A stretch of DNA of 64,000 nucleotides from Escarpia spicata (lineage: Eukaryota; Annelida; Polychaeta; Sabellida; Siboglinidae): assembly GCA_963995525.1 (NCBI GenBank), contig OZ023214.1, positions 57,675,823-57,739,822 on the forward strand, written 5' to 3'. Below are positions 22,949 through 33,383 of this stretch, one piece after another. A program made the position numbers and the translations under genes. How positions within the stretch are numbered: the stretch's first letter is position 1; each line of letters starts with the position of its first letter. The notes under the pieces were generated by a model that was not told the origin of the DNA, made no database searches, and saw only the letters and a program-made list of their open reading frames with translations.

Positions 22949-23179
22949 TGTAACCCGACCGTGCGATGGGTCAGGGGGAGCTGTAACCCGGCCGTGCGAT
23001 GGGTCAGGGGGAGCTGTAATCCGATCATGCGATGGGTCAGGGGGAGCTGTAACCCGACCATGCGATGGGTCAGGGGGAGCTGTAACCCGACCATGCGATG
23101 GGTCAGGGGGAGCTGTAACCCGACCGTGCGATGGGTCAGGGGGAGCTGTAACCCGACCGTGCGATGGGTCAGGGGGAGC
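22949..23179. repeat. Minisatellite, 33 bp x 7
   Basis: Unit starts tgtaacccgaccgtgcgatg and continues ggtcagggggagc. As 33 is a multiple of three, frames stay open on both strands and give 11-residue repeats (for example GGAVTRPCDGS). I do not treat these as genes. Confidence 0.9.
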
Positions 23180-23634
23180 TGTAAGACGCAGCTGGTGATG
23201 CGGTGAAGAAAGAGACACTTTCACGACGGCCCAAGACGTCTGGGCACGGGGTATTTCCCTGATGTAGTCAGCAGTGCAGAACCTATTGGGCATGGACGAT
23301 GAGGTGAATGAAGGGTCAGCAAACCCACTGCGTGGATGTATTAGAGCCCACGACTCGATGAGGAACCACGCTGTGATATTATTACATAGTACATCGTTAG
23401 ACGTCGGGATTGAATCACGACGTTCATCCTGCATGACCAAGGCATACCATGAGGAAAACAAATAGGAACCAAGAGTAACATGCGTAGATGAAACAGCAAC
23501 AGACAAAGAAGATGACACGCAGACAATTGAGGAAACAACAATTTAACAATTTCAGAAATCAGCAGAGGTCATGCGCTAATGGAAAACAGATGAAGAGATT
23601 ATTGTTTGAAACTGTTTGCAGTGAAATGATATGT
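23180..23634. other. No gene supported
   Basis: A 195-codon minus-strand frame (23518 to 22931) crosses this stretch into the 33 bp array. Its unique N-terminal half shows no recognisable motif, so it is not called. Confidence 0.3.
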
Positions 23635-24118
23635 CAAGAATATACATGTACCTACGTGTAGGCCGCGGGTGGTGAGCTCAAGAATATACATGTACCTACG
23701 TGTAGGCCGCGGGTGGTGAGCTCAAGAATATACATGTACCTACGTGTAGGCCGCGGGTGGTGAGCTCAAGAATATACATGTACCTACGTGTAGGCCGCGG
23801 GTGGTGAGCTCAAGAATATACATGTACCTACGTGTAGGCCGCGGGTGGTGAGCTCAAGAATATACATGTACCTACGTGTAGGCCGCGGGTGGTGAGCTCA
23901 AGAATATACATGTACCTACGTGTAGGCCGCGGGTGGTGAGCTCAAGAATATACATGTACCTACGTGTAGGCCGCGGGTGGTGAGCTCAAGAATATACATG
24001 TACCTACGTGTAGGCCGCGGGTGGTGAGCTCAAGAATATACATGTACCTACGTGTAGGCCGCGGGTGGTGAGCTCAAGAATATACATGTACCTACGTGTA
24101 GGCCGCGGGTGGTGAGCT
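23635..24118. repeat. Minisatellite, 44 bp x 11, copies identical
   Basis: Eleven head-to-tail copies of a unit beginning caagaatatacatgtaccta. I see no differences between them. The unit contains the near-palindrome cctacgtgtagg. Confidence 0.95.
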
Positions 24119-24557
24119 TAAGCCTACATAAAGGGTTGACCACTGTAAGACAAGTTTATAAAATAAACATGCGTTTATTACAGTTTAACTACTAAAATAA
24201 TACAAAACGTTACTCAGTCAATCTTGGTCTCACTTCACGACCACAAAGTCAACTCCAACTGTTACTCAACAGTGTCTAGTTTTTAACCACATAAAGTTCT
24301 AAATACAAGTTAATTTCGTATGACCAAAATGTTACTAAAAGATAAATTATTACCGAAAGAAAAGACGAAAGACAATACAGTTAATGATCAGATAAAAGAA
24401 TAAACAAAAGAAATAAAACCAGGAGTGGGCCGGGAGTTGTGGCTGCCTGTTCAGATACAGGTATTACTCGAATAGCAGTCCTGGTGAATAAACACAATGT
24501 GTACTAATACTGGGAAGTGTTACAGTTTCACATGCGATTGGCCGAGAGTTCCAGCTT
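24119..24557. other. No gene seen
   Basis: AT-rich flank to the left of the LTR-like sequence. The left boundary of that LTR is uncertain and might extend into this stretch. Confidence 0.3.
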
Positions 24558-24750
24558 TGTTGACATGTCTGGGACACTGTCCAGCCCATTACACTGGTCT
24601 CTTGGGAATAGTCTGGCTGTCCTCTCTCAGCCATTTCCAGTGCTCATCAGCTCCCCTGATGAGCACTGGAGACTGACCAGGTCCGGCACACCGGGAACCC
24701 CCCGCCCCCAGAGCTACCACCTGCCGATCATGGAGGGCTGCACTTCCACA
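24558..24750 (-). repeat. 3' LTR-like sequence of the TatD-bearing unit
   Basis: The right end (minus-strand start TGTGGAAGTGCAGCCCTCCA) abuts a purine tract. About 110 bp match the other LTR, including agctcccctgatgagca and accaggtccggcacac. The left boundary (tgttgacatg) is inferred by analogy with tgttgaagat in the other LTR. It contains a 15 bp inverted repeat tccagtgctcatcag/ctgatgagcactgga (24638-24672). Confidence 0.55.
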
Positions 24751-24760
24751 TCCTTCCCCC
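24751..24760 (-). promoter_or_regulatory. Polypurine tract
   Basis: Plus-strand tccttccccc reads GGGGGAAGGA on the minus strand, immediately before the LTR start TGTGG. Confidence 0.55.
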
Positions 24761-24887
24761 GTTATGTTTTTAGCAGGTTAACATTCTTGATAATTATTCA
24801 AACTAGCAAACTAACTTTAGAACATCGCTAATTGGCTCTAGTAAAATACTACAAAGAAGTTAACGCAAACATCAATCAATAGTATTT

Positions 24888-25055
24888 CCCCTATTGGTTT
24901 GGTGTTCCCGGCGTGGTGCCCTGGTAGTATGGTTGGTGTCGTGGCGTAAACCGGCACATGCCTGGGCAAGGTGCCCCTATCGGTTTGCTGCTCTCGGCGT
25001 AATGCCCATGCAGCATGAATGGTGCCGAATCGCCTCATGACTGGGCGATGTCCCC
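24888..25055. repeat. ~85 bp diverged direct duplication
   Basis: cccctattggtttggtgttcccggcg... is followed by cccctatcggtttgctgctctcggcg.... Both copies hold ggtg and cctgggca/gactgggc blocks. It lies between the TatD gene and the purine tract. Confidence 0.6.
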
Positions 25056-25084
25056 CCATTCCCACGTCGTGCGTTTTACATACG

Positions 25085-26936
25085 TTAAAACGCCAGTGCG
25101 TTGAGGGCTGCAACCTTTACGATCACCCAGATTGGTAGATTGCGATGTTCCGCTACACATTGGGTGTTCTTTGTTGTACCATGGGGTGATAGCAGGGGAG
25201 CGTCGGTTTCCAACACCAACCTATGCAGATCGATGCGAATCCTAGTGTCTGTGTGTATTTGTTGGTAAAACATTGTGTGCGGGAACTGACCGACCCAGTG
25301 TTGGTAGTCCCGGAGGTCCCCAGTGAAACAGTGCACATGCAGTTTCTGGTGGCGATGCGTGTTCTGCTTTAACATCAGCAAGGCTTCGCTCATTACCTCT
25401 GCTACTGTGTAGCTGTTGTTTTCGTGCAGGTGCAGGATGAGTGTCTTATGACGCTCACGTGCCATGGCGATGTGCCGGCACAACAGCTATCGTTGGCTAG
25501 GGGGTGAGGAGGCCGGTTCAGTGTAATCAAGGCCATATTCTGCGCATCCTGGCCTGTAATCCTCCCCACGCACTCATGTCGAGTGCCTTCGCCTGCCGCG
25601 GGTGTGCACCGTATGCGGTCTGCACAGCTACCGTCTTGTGGTTGACGGTAATGTTCCCCACGGCCGGTCGGTGCCATTCGTCGGAAAACACTCGATTGTC
25701 CACCACTGCCACCAAGTCTATTGTAGTGGAATGCTCTTGAACATCGGTGTGCCATTGGGAGAACACAGTCTCCCATGCGGACAGAGAATTGCCCGCAGAA
25801 GGGGAACGAGCCCTGTCCACCCTTATGTGTGTTCTCTCCACTAGTGACAGGTGGCAATGTGAGTCCACTGCAATGGCGCGCACGGTGTGCGTGATCTCCG
25901 GAATGGTTGAAGGGACCATGCTATTGAGGAATTCCTGTTGGAGTCGCGGTGTTTGCTCGGAAAGCATGTAGCTAATGCTGCGCCAATGTAGTAGTGCTGC
26001 CGGGTAGTTTGGTGGGCAAAGCTGGATGGAGCGGGGCTGGATGGGTAGCTCCATCATGTTTGCAATCTCTGACTGCATGACGATATGTGCAGCGCTGGGT
26101 GGTGCATCCTGATTCGGGTGCCATCCTCTTCGGCTGAACAGCTCCACTAGCTCAGCGAATGTCTGCTGTCTAGGTCTCCTTCGTATCCACTCCAGCAGGT
26201 CTACCATGGAGTATGCCCACAGGGTATAGACTGGGGAAACTCTCCATTCCGCCTGTCTTCCTCGCCATGCTGGGCCAAATGGTTCGACAGTGGTCCAATG
26301 GATCCAAATTGTCGCCTGCATACCCAATAAGCGGAGTCTGGGTGGAAGTGCCAAGGCAGATGATGCGTTTCTATGTGCAGTCGTTTGTCTTGTGACGGAT
26401 CGTGCACTGCCATATGCCACGGAGGTTTCCCCTGTTGAGGCTAGGGGCCGCGACCGGGCTCTCGAGACCGTGCGCTCCGCCGCCGTCTGGGCGGACCTGC
26501 TGCGTGAACAGAGGGCAACATCTTCTTTCGAGGCTGGGCGCCTAAAGCCTCCTGTCGGGGTTGCGCGGCCCACCGTTGCCTGCATGGTTTTTTCTCATAA
26601 CAGGGGAGTAGGGCTGATATCGTTTCTTCCCATTCTGTTTCCACCACCGTTTGTTGTGAGTTGTGCCCCCGTCAGTCGCGATACCGGTGGCCGAAGTGCC
26701 CATGGTTGCTGGCATGGCCGGTGAGGTGGCCTCCAGGACAGCCTTCGTAGCAGCTGACAACGCACGGGCTATTGAATCTAATTGCACCCGTACGTCATTT
26801 AGGGTAACGTACGGCAATAAATTCATGTAGGTCCACCACTGATTTATTGGCGTAAGTCATCTAAGTCAGTCGTCGATATCGTGGTTCGCTGTGCGGCTTC
26901 CTTCCAGCTTCTCCAGTTTTCTGGTTCCGAGTCCAT
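25085..26936 (-). pseudogene. Zinc-finger plus TatD-family metallonuclease gene (third ORF)
   Basis: A gene in the position where gypsy elements with three ORFs keep env. The likely start is ATG 26936-26934 (Met-Asp-Ser-Glu-Pro-Glu-Asn-Trp), directly after an acceptor-like tattttcag. After one frameshift it continues with MNLLPYVTLNDVRVQLDSIA. A possible zinc-finger block reads HIETHHLPWHFHPDSAYWVC and then GPLSNHLAQH near 26240-26370. The TatD domain follows: AVDSHCHLS (HxH, ~25860), GAHPRQAKAL (~25590), AEYGLDYT (Glu, ~25545), LILHLHEN (His, ~25430), HVHCFTGD (His, ~25330) and LETDAPLL (Asp, ~25205). All metal ligands expected of TatD enzymes are present. The frame shifts near 25550 and an in-frame TAG lies near 25490, so this copy is dead. 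TatD proteins are metal-dependent nucleases; animal TATDN2-like proteins are the nearest comparison. The nuclease role is inferred from motifs. Confidence 0.8.
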
Positions 26937-26962
26937 CTGAAAATATGGGATTAGCATTAAGG
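26937..26962 (-). promoter_or_regulatory. Splice-acceptor-like sequence before the TatD gene
   Basis: Minus strand: ttaatgctaatcccatattttcag, directly followed by ATG. It has a branch-point-like ctaat and a pyrimidine-rich run. It could allow a spliced subgenomic mRNA, as known for env of gypsy. A donor upstream was not identified. Confidence 0.4.
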
Positions 26963-26974
26963 GACTGTGGCTTT

Positions 26975-28330
26975 TTAATTTTCATACCGGGGTGGTCGGA
27001 CGACCCTTCGTCCGAACCGTGTTATCGGTAAGGGCTTTCCTTCTGCCCGTTCACCCACGCTACCTGCACCTACCTGGTTGTCCGGCTGGCTGTTGTTGAA
27101 CAGCGCTTCAATGCCGTCCAATGGGTCGCCCCTAATTTCTCTATCTTCACTCCACTCTTCAGCACCGAGGACTCTAATTTGGTGTTTCCGCCTGATCCAC
27201 AGTGGAATATCGCGATCTTCGCAGATCCGGAGTTTGTCATGGTGTTTGACATGCTCCTTTTTGCGATCAGAGACACGGTAGAGGACCGGGGAAATAGCTT
27301 CAGTTACTATGAGCGGTCCCTTCCAAAGTGGGAGTAGTTGTTTGCTCTGGCCGACCTTGGTATTGCTGTTTCGAATGTAAACCAGGTCGCCCACATCGAA
27401 CCTCCTTTCCCTTACTATGGCTCGGGTGTCACAATTTGTCTTCTGACGGTGCTGTGCCATCTGAAGGTTTTTGCGTGCTGCCGCAAAGACATCCCTTAGT
27501 TTCTCGGAAAAGTTCTTTAGTAGCTAAATGGTTCCCTGTCGTTGTGCATTCACATTAGGGAGACCGAATAGGCATACAGTTTTCACGGCCAAGATGTTGG
27601 GTGTAAACCCCGTGTTTTTATTTACTTTGGCCCTTGTGCTCATACCTAGTGCTGCGAGGTGTTCATCCCATCTGGATTTTTGTATCAGCCGGGTAACACC
27701 TGATACAAGACAGGACCATTTGGTTATATCGCTCGACCATTAGAACTGGGACGATATGGAGTTGTTCGGATCTTTGTGACTTCCACCAGTCTGCAGAGGT
27801 CAGAGAATAGTTGACTTTCGAAATTTCTGCCCTGATCTGTGTATATTTGTAGGGGCGTGCCATATTTGGCGATACATTGCTCGAAGAACGTCTTTGCTGT
27901 GATTTCGGCTGTCTGCTCAGGTATGGCATGTAGTTCGAGCCAGCGAGTAAATTGGTCAATAATCATAAGGACATGTTTGTTGCCCGATTCGCTGGTTGTG
28001 AATGGGCCCAAAATATCCAATTATACCCGTTCGCCAGGGATCCCTGTTTGGTAGTGTAGCAGCTGTGCTCTCTGGGAGGGTCCCGCCTAATTCACGTGAC
28101 ACACAGCACAGGTCTCTACAAACAGTCGACAGTCTTTGTGCATGGATGACCAAAAGAAGCTCTTCTTCAGCTTAGCAAAGGTTTTGTCTCGACTCCAGTG
28201 GCCCCCAACGCGGTAGTCATGGGTCATACTGAGTGTTTCTTGTCTCAGAGGATGTGGGATAACCAGTTTAAGCGTGGAGGGCCCAATGTCTTCTGCCCAG
28301 CGGTAGTACAGGTCCCCATCTGGCACATGA
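26975..28330 (-). pseudogene. Integrase of the TatD-bearing gypsy
   Basis: The finger region reads GGHWSRDKTFAKLKKSFFW and ends CRLFVETCAVC (28326-28087). The core is at 28020-27724, with first Asp in MDILGPF, second in QIYTDQGRNFES and TPYRPSSNGRA at the Glu region, where the expected Glu position lies beyond the frame break. The C-terminal part at 27460-26975 has RRFDVGDLVYIRN, then LLPLWKGPLIVTEAI (a GPY/F-type module) and HVKHHDKLRI. It ends RRVVRPPRYEN, 38 bp before the TatD start codon. Three frame breaks are visible. Confidence 0.85.
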
Positions 28331-30291
28331 AGCCGGTACCTGCAGTTCTACAGAATACGAGTGGCCTTGCTTTGAAATTTTGTGTTGGTGTTTCCACCTC
28401 TATCCAGTTTATTACTGGTTGCAAGTTACTGTCAAGCAGTTGATAGTCCCTCAACTATTGCACACTGTATTGGCTCATATAATTGGGTTCAATTCGACTT
28501 CCTTCTGTGACATCGTCAGAAGCCGCCGCAGTGGCGTTGTCTTCTGAGGTATGGATATGTCTTATTTCCAGTGGGACTACATAGTCGACTTCGTTCTCAA
28601 ACCTGCTCCACTGTGCATGTAGTTTTGTGCAGTAGGGACAGCTGCCGCCTCGTAGCAATCGCACACTTCAAGTTCCTCTGGAATGCGTGACAATACATCA
28701 GCATTAGCATGTTTGACACCTGGTCGGTGTTGGATGGTCATGGAGTATTGTGACAATTCTTCCTGCCATCTCCCGAGTTGACCCACCGGGTTTTTGAACA
28801 ACCATGTCAATGACCCGTGATCGGTTCTTATGGTGAACTATATACCGAGTAGGTAGTGTCTGTAGTGACGAGTGAAGATGAAGCTCTTTTCGCGTTGTGC
28901 AGTATCGCTGTTGTACCGGTGTTAGAGTATACGAGGCAAACGAAATCGGGCGTTCGACTCCATTCTGCATTTGGCACAAAGCTGCCTCAATTGCTATGTC
29001 AGAAGCGTCGGTGTCCAGAACGAACGGGTCCTTGTTGTTGGGGAATGTCAATACTGGTGTGGTGGTCATCTCGCGTTTTAATTTATGGAACGCCTCGATC
29101 ACAAGAATCAGTCCACTCAAAATGTGCCTTGGTTTTCGTTAAGGCGTATAGCGGTTTCATGGTTTCTGCTAGTCCTCGAGTGAACTCCCTGTGATAGTTT
29201 ACAATGAACTTGCTCATCTGAAGAGCATTCTCAGGTCGGGGTCAATCCAACACGCATTACGTATGATAACTGGTGGTTACCGACACTCCCTCCCGTGACA
29301 CCTAACGCCCAAGAACCGCACGTCGGTGCTAAAAAGAGAGCATTTCTTGGGTTTTAGTTTTATGTTGTGTATCTCGAATCTCTGGAGGACAATTTCCAGA
29401 TTTTCAATAAACTCTTCAAAACTCCTACCCAGCACAATGACATCATCTGGATACAGTAGTACCCTGTCCCATGCAAGGCCGCGCAGGACAAGGTGTATGA
29501 CCCTTTGGAACGTGGCTGGGCCATGCGGACATGTTCAAACAGTCCATTTTTCGTCATAAATGCCGTTTTATGACGGTCGCGTTCGTCTATATCTATTTGC
29601 CAGTATCCACTGCCCTAGTCCAGCGTGTGGAACCATAGCGTGCCAGATAGGTTGTAAATGCACTCCTCTATCAATGGCAGGGGGTATGCGTCCTTTATTT
29701 TTTTGCATTTAATTAGCGGTAGTCTAGCGTGTAGCGAACTTCACCGTCTTTCTTCCTTACCAGGACTGGTGCTGACGCCGACTCCGACATGGATGGTTTG
29801 ATAATCTGAGCTTCAAGCATGTCCGTTAGAGTTTTCTCTTCCTCAGCCTGAAATTCCAGGGGTGTGACTCGCAGTCTTTCTCTGACCGGGTCTTCGATAT
29901 AGGTTGTTATCCTATGGCGCATTAAGGTGAGTTTGCCTAGGTCTTTGTTGTTCTTTGCGAACACGTCTGCGTATTTGGTTAGTAGAAGTCCTAGAGCAAT
30001 TTGTTCTCTCTTTGATATAAGTGTTTTTGTTCTAGCGAATACTTCTGCCAGGTGTGTTAGTACCTGGGACCGTGCTGCGTCTAGTCTAGCTGAGATGTAT
30101 ATATCGTCAAGGCTGGCGTCAGGAATAAGTGATACTGCAACAGGTGGGGACATCTTATTGAATTCATTCACTTCTTCCCAAGAGGGAACGTCCCGCCGGT
30201 TAATGTGGTCTTCCACCTCGGTGCGGTAGACGTTGACATGTGGTCGGTGTGGCTCACTGTCAGCATCAAGTTCAACAGCTACTGCTAACAA
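28331..30291 (-). pseudogene. Reverse transcriptase and RNase H of the TatD-bearing gypsy
   Basis: The RT entry is at 30291-29713, with LLTKYADVFAKNNKDLGKL, HRITTYIEDP and SASAPVLVRKKDGEVRYTLD. The palm follows in other frames: DAYPLPLIEEC, a Leu-Asp-stop in the DxxSGYWQI motif (TAG near 29617), DRHKTAFMTKNGLFEH, and the catalytic YPDDVIVLG near 29440. RNase H is at 29120-28577, with TTPVLTFPNNKDPFVLDTDAS, RPISFASYTLTPVQQRY and LSQYSMTIQHRPGVKH. The gene order is canonical, but the enzyme is inactive in this copy. Confidence 0.85.
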
Positions 30292-30330
30292 TTCTCCCTT
30301 CTTCCTGTTGGGATGAATAATTGATTACCT

Positions 30331-30870
30331 TCATAGTACTAGGTCCCCACCCCCGGTAATAATGCAGGATGGAATAAGTAGGGTGACGGTGGCCTGGAGT
30401 GTAGCGACATAGTCATAGCAAGCCGTGTTAGTGAGCTCCCCCGTCACGTCAGTTCGATGTTTTGGCGGGACTACAGCGCGTTGTGTGACATGTATCTTAC
30501 CCACATGGTAGCATGTGTCAGACCCTTTCTTCATAACGGCGTCGATACAGATGCCGTGTATTGTCTCGACACAGTTATCTACGTCTACAACACTGGTGTT
30601 CCAATAGGAAATCAAGGCCAAGAATGAAGTCGTCTGTTATCGGTTCGACAACGTCGTCGATCTTGTATTCGTTATGCCGTATTGAAAACGGCAGCTGCCG
30701 AATGATGTGGCATTGCACGTATGAACCGCGTTGAGCATTTTTTATGCCTAGTTGTGCTAATGGTTTTGTGGTCGATTGGCCTAATGAGTCGAGAAATGAC
30801 CTATCATAGAGATTTGAGCAGCTGTATCTACCACCATCAGTGAGTCCTGCCATAGGTAGTTGCAGGAATT
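30331..30870 (-). pseudogene. Aspartic protease region of the TatD-bearing gypsy
   Basis: The catalytic motif reads MVVDTAAQISMI near 30830 (DTA in place of DTG). A frameshift follows; the next frame has SFLDSLGQSTTKPLAQLGIK and DDFILGLDFLLEHQC, the usual C-terminal half of a retropepsin. The linker toward RT is at 30621-30331. Confidence 0.7.
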
Positions 30871-30978
30871 AGCATCATGTGGCCTACAGCGGGGCTCAAG
30901 TTTATGCGTCTAGCTATACAGGGTCAGTTGGCCGTGGTGGCTCTAAATTTGTCTTACTTGGAATGGTGTTTCTACTGG

Positions 30979-31624
30979 TTATGGGCAGTCCAGTGTCCCG
31001 ATGGTGGGATCGTTGGCGTTCTGTGTGTATGTTGGCTGGCTACTATCCCGAATGTGGGGCAGCGCTGGGGTGAGCCCCTCGCCAACTGGGTTCATCCCAC
31101 TTAGTTTGATGGCGCCTTGACTCCCTCTCCTCGTCGGAGAGGCCGAATAGCCTCGGCGCGGACTCGGGCTTCGACTAGTTGCATAGCCCTGTTTGGTGTA
31201 ACGTCCAACGATTTTGGTTTGTTTCTGGTCACGATTGTTGTTGTTGCGAGAGGCATTGTGGTCACTGTCCTGACCACTGCAGTGTCCGTGTCGGGTAGAT
31301 TCTCTCTCTCGCTGATATTCATGACTTATCCTCCTCATCACAACGGTGGCGCATGGGGCTTTTAGGGCTGTGCCTGTAGCGTTTACCATTGTGAGCACTG
31401 TCTAAGTCACTAGAGCTGTTGTCAGAGCTACTAGACCTGTTTCGGCGTCTGTGCCTTTGTTGTCGGTCTGTTCGTCGGCGTGCGTTAGTGCATTCGCGAG
31501 ACAGGGGCTGCACTCGATTGGTTAGGCCTGAGTTAGACCTGCGAGATATCCCGACTTCACCCTACCACGTGATCGGTCTACTTGTCAATCGAGGAGAGAT
31601 CGAGTCGCGGTACAGGTGTGTTTG
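30979..31624 (-). pseudogene. Gag C-terminal part, Arg/Ser-rich
   Basis: Reads YQTHLYRDSIS and then an Arg/Ser-rich stretch (RRNRSSSSDNSSSDLDSAHN) at 31513-31319, continuing in another frame with RSPSPRRGYSASPTRRGS near 31130. No clear CCHC knuckle is readable, so the nucleic-acid-binding role may rest on the basic RS-rich tail. It is separated from the rest of gag by the LINE fragment. Confidence 0.6.
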
Positions 31625-32187
31625 GTAGATAGACAGAAAAAGAAAGACTTTGACCATGATGATGTTGAGAATGGCAATGTCAATCAGGTTGTGATGCAGC
31701 CTGTTGGAAATATCGTGATCCCAAACAATGGTGGACGTGATGGAAGAATCTAGAGGATTAACATCACAAACAATCTGTAATCAGAGGTTTAAGCGTTATC
31801 ATTAGTACTGGTCACCCCCTATACATTACATATGTTGGTTTAATGATGCAAATTTATGGACAAGTCGTATGAACTTTGTTTTATTCTTTATATGCTTCAA
31901 TGGGAGATAGTTCTATTTCATTGTTATTCTATTGCCCAGATGTACAAGCAGTAAAATGGTTTTCAAATGAAACAAAATAAAAGTAGCAGCGTCTATGTTA
32001 TCCCAACACGGTGATGTAAATAACCGTTGTTGCTTTAATGTTTTCATGATTGGCTTCCTAAAAGTAACTAGTTATATCGGCTCGAAGGCGGTGAACGGCA
32101 TGTGGAAATGCGGGAACCAGCTCAAAGTAAAGGATGGACGATTCCTGACAGATCTCACGACTGGATCATACGGTCACTGTTGATGAC

Positions 32188-32370
32188 ATGTCTTTGTATG
32201 TGAAGTATGTGCATAAGCTCGAGGTCAAATGTGTGAAACTAAAAACTAAGCATGAGAGTTATGCCTCATTCAAGGTTGATGTTATGTGCAATGACGCATC
32301 TAAGTTTTATGAAACGGACAACTGGCCACCTGGTGTATACTTGGGGAAATTCTTTAACACCAAGATCTAA
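32188..32370 (+). pseudogene. LINE ORF1, C-terminal part
   Basis: Reads KLKTKHESYASFKVDVMC and then WPPGVYLGKFFN. This matches my recollection of the C-terminus of ORF1 proteins in this type of LINE. It ends at a TAA at 32368-32370, a few bases before the ORF2 region. Confidence 0.55.
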
Positions 32371-32373
32371 GTT

Positions 32374-33140
32374 ATGGAAATTAACATCACATCTTTTAAT
32401 TGTAATGGATTTAAAGGTTGTATGCCCTTCTTAAATGATTTGTTACGCGCAATGTGATATACTGTGCCTACAAGAGCTTATGCTCACTAAACAAGATTGC
32501 CATATTCTAAACACCTGTCACGATGGTTATGTGGGTTATGGTGTTTCTCCTGTAGATGCATCTTGTGATATTTTAACTGGTAGGCCGTCTGGTGAAGTAG
32601 GTTTTTTATGGAAACATTCCCTTGATCAATACATCACCATTATTGACCAAAGCTATGACTGGCTATGCGGCATAATATATGTTGGGGTACTAAGGAGTAT
32701 TATCTACTAAACGTATATTTATGACATTATTTATTCTGATCACCACCCGATATCGTTCAGCATAGACTTAACTATTGTACCAGAATGCGTCAGTGGTAGT
32801 GTCAATACTAATGAAATTATGCAAGGCATACAGTGGGACAGATTACACCCACAAGATATTGACGCATATAGAGAATGCACGAACGTTGAATTGAGCAAAC
32901 TGAATGTTCCACCGGGTGTTAGATGCAATGATCCCAATTGTCATAACTGTAATCATCATCATGATCTCGATGACTTTTACAATTCGATCGTGATTACATT
33001 GAAGAGGTGTGGTCACACACTTCGGTCAAATCGCAAAGGTGCTTATAAGTATAATGCTGTACCAGGTTGGAAAGAGCGAGTGAAAGAGCTTCATTGTGCA
33101 GCCCGTGATGCTTACTTATTTGGAAAGAGATTGGTAGACC
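32374..33140 (+). pseudogene. LINE ORF2, endonuclease and linker
   Basis: Starts MEINITSFNCNGFKG (APE-type endonuclease N-terminus), then DILCLQELML (catalytic Glu motif) and, after an internal gap and frame change, YSDHHPISFSID near 32735 (catalytic SDH motif). The linker at 32819-33151 has CNDPNCHNCNHHHDLDD, a Cys/His cluster, and VPGWKERVKELH. Confidence 0.75.
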
Positions 33141-33383
33141 TAGACAGGTGACATTTTTTATGTTATGAAATTATCCAGAATGAAATTTATGTAGGTGATC
33201 AGAAAATGTAAAAGGGAGAAAGAAACTATCATTGCTGATAACATTGCAGAAAGCAAATTCTGGAAAGAAAGTAAGCACTATACGAACAGTAAAGTCAAAC
33301 TTCCCACAAACATTGATAATATACACGATGCTGTAAACATCGGGTCAATGTGGAAGCATCATTAATAAAATTTACTTAATGAT

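Noticed and set aside
23635..24118. CRISPR array
   Set aside because: Units are directly adjacent with no variable spacers, and the DNA is from an animal genome. The same applies to the other arrays.
25527..26585. The full 352-codon minus-strand frame as one protein
   Set aside because: Its first ~130 codons are out of frame with the zinc-finger part of the gene; homology is spread over several frames because of frameshifts.
24838..26936. Envelope gene of the gypsy unit
   Set aside because: No signal peptide, furin site or transmembrane segment. The motifs are those of a TatD nuclease.
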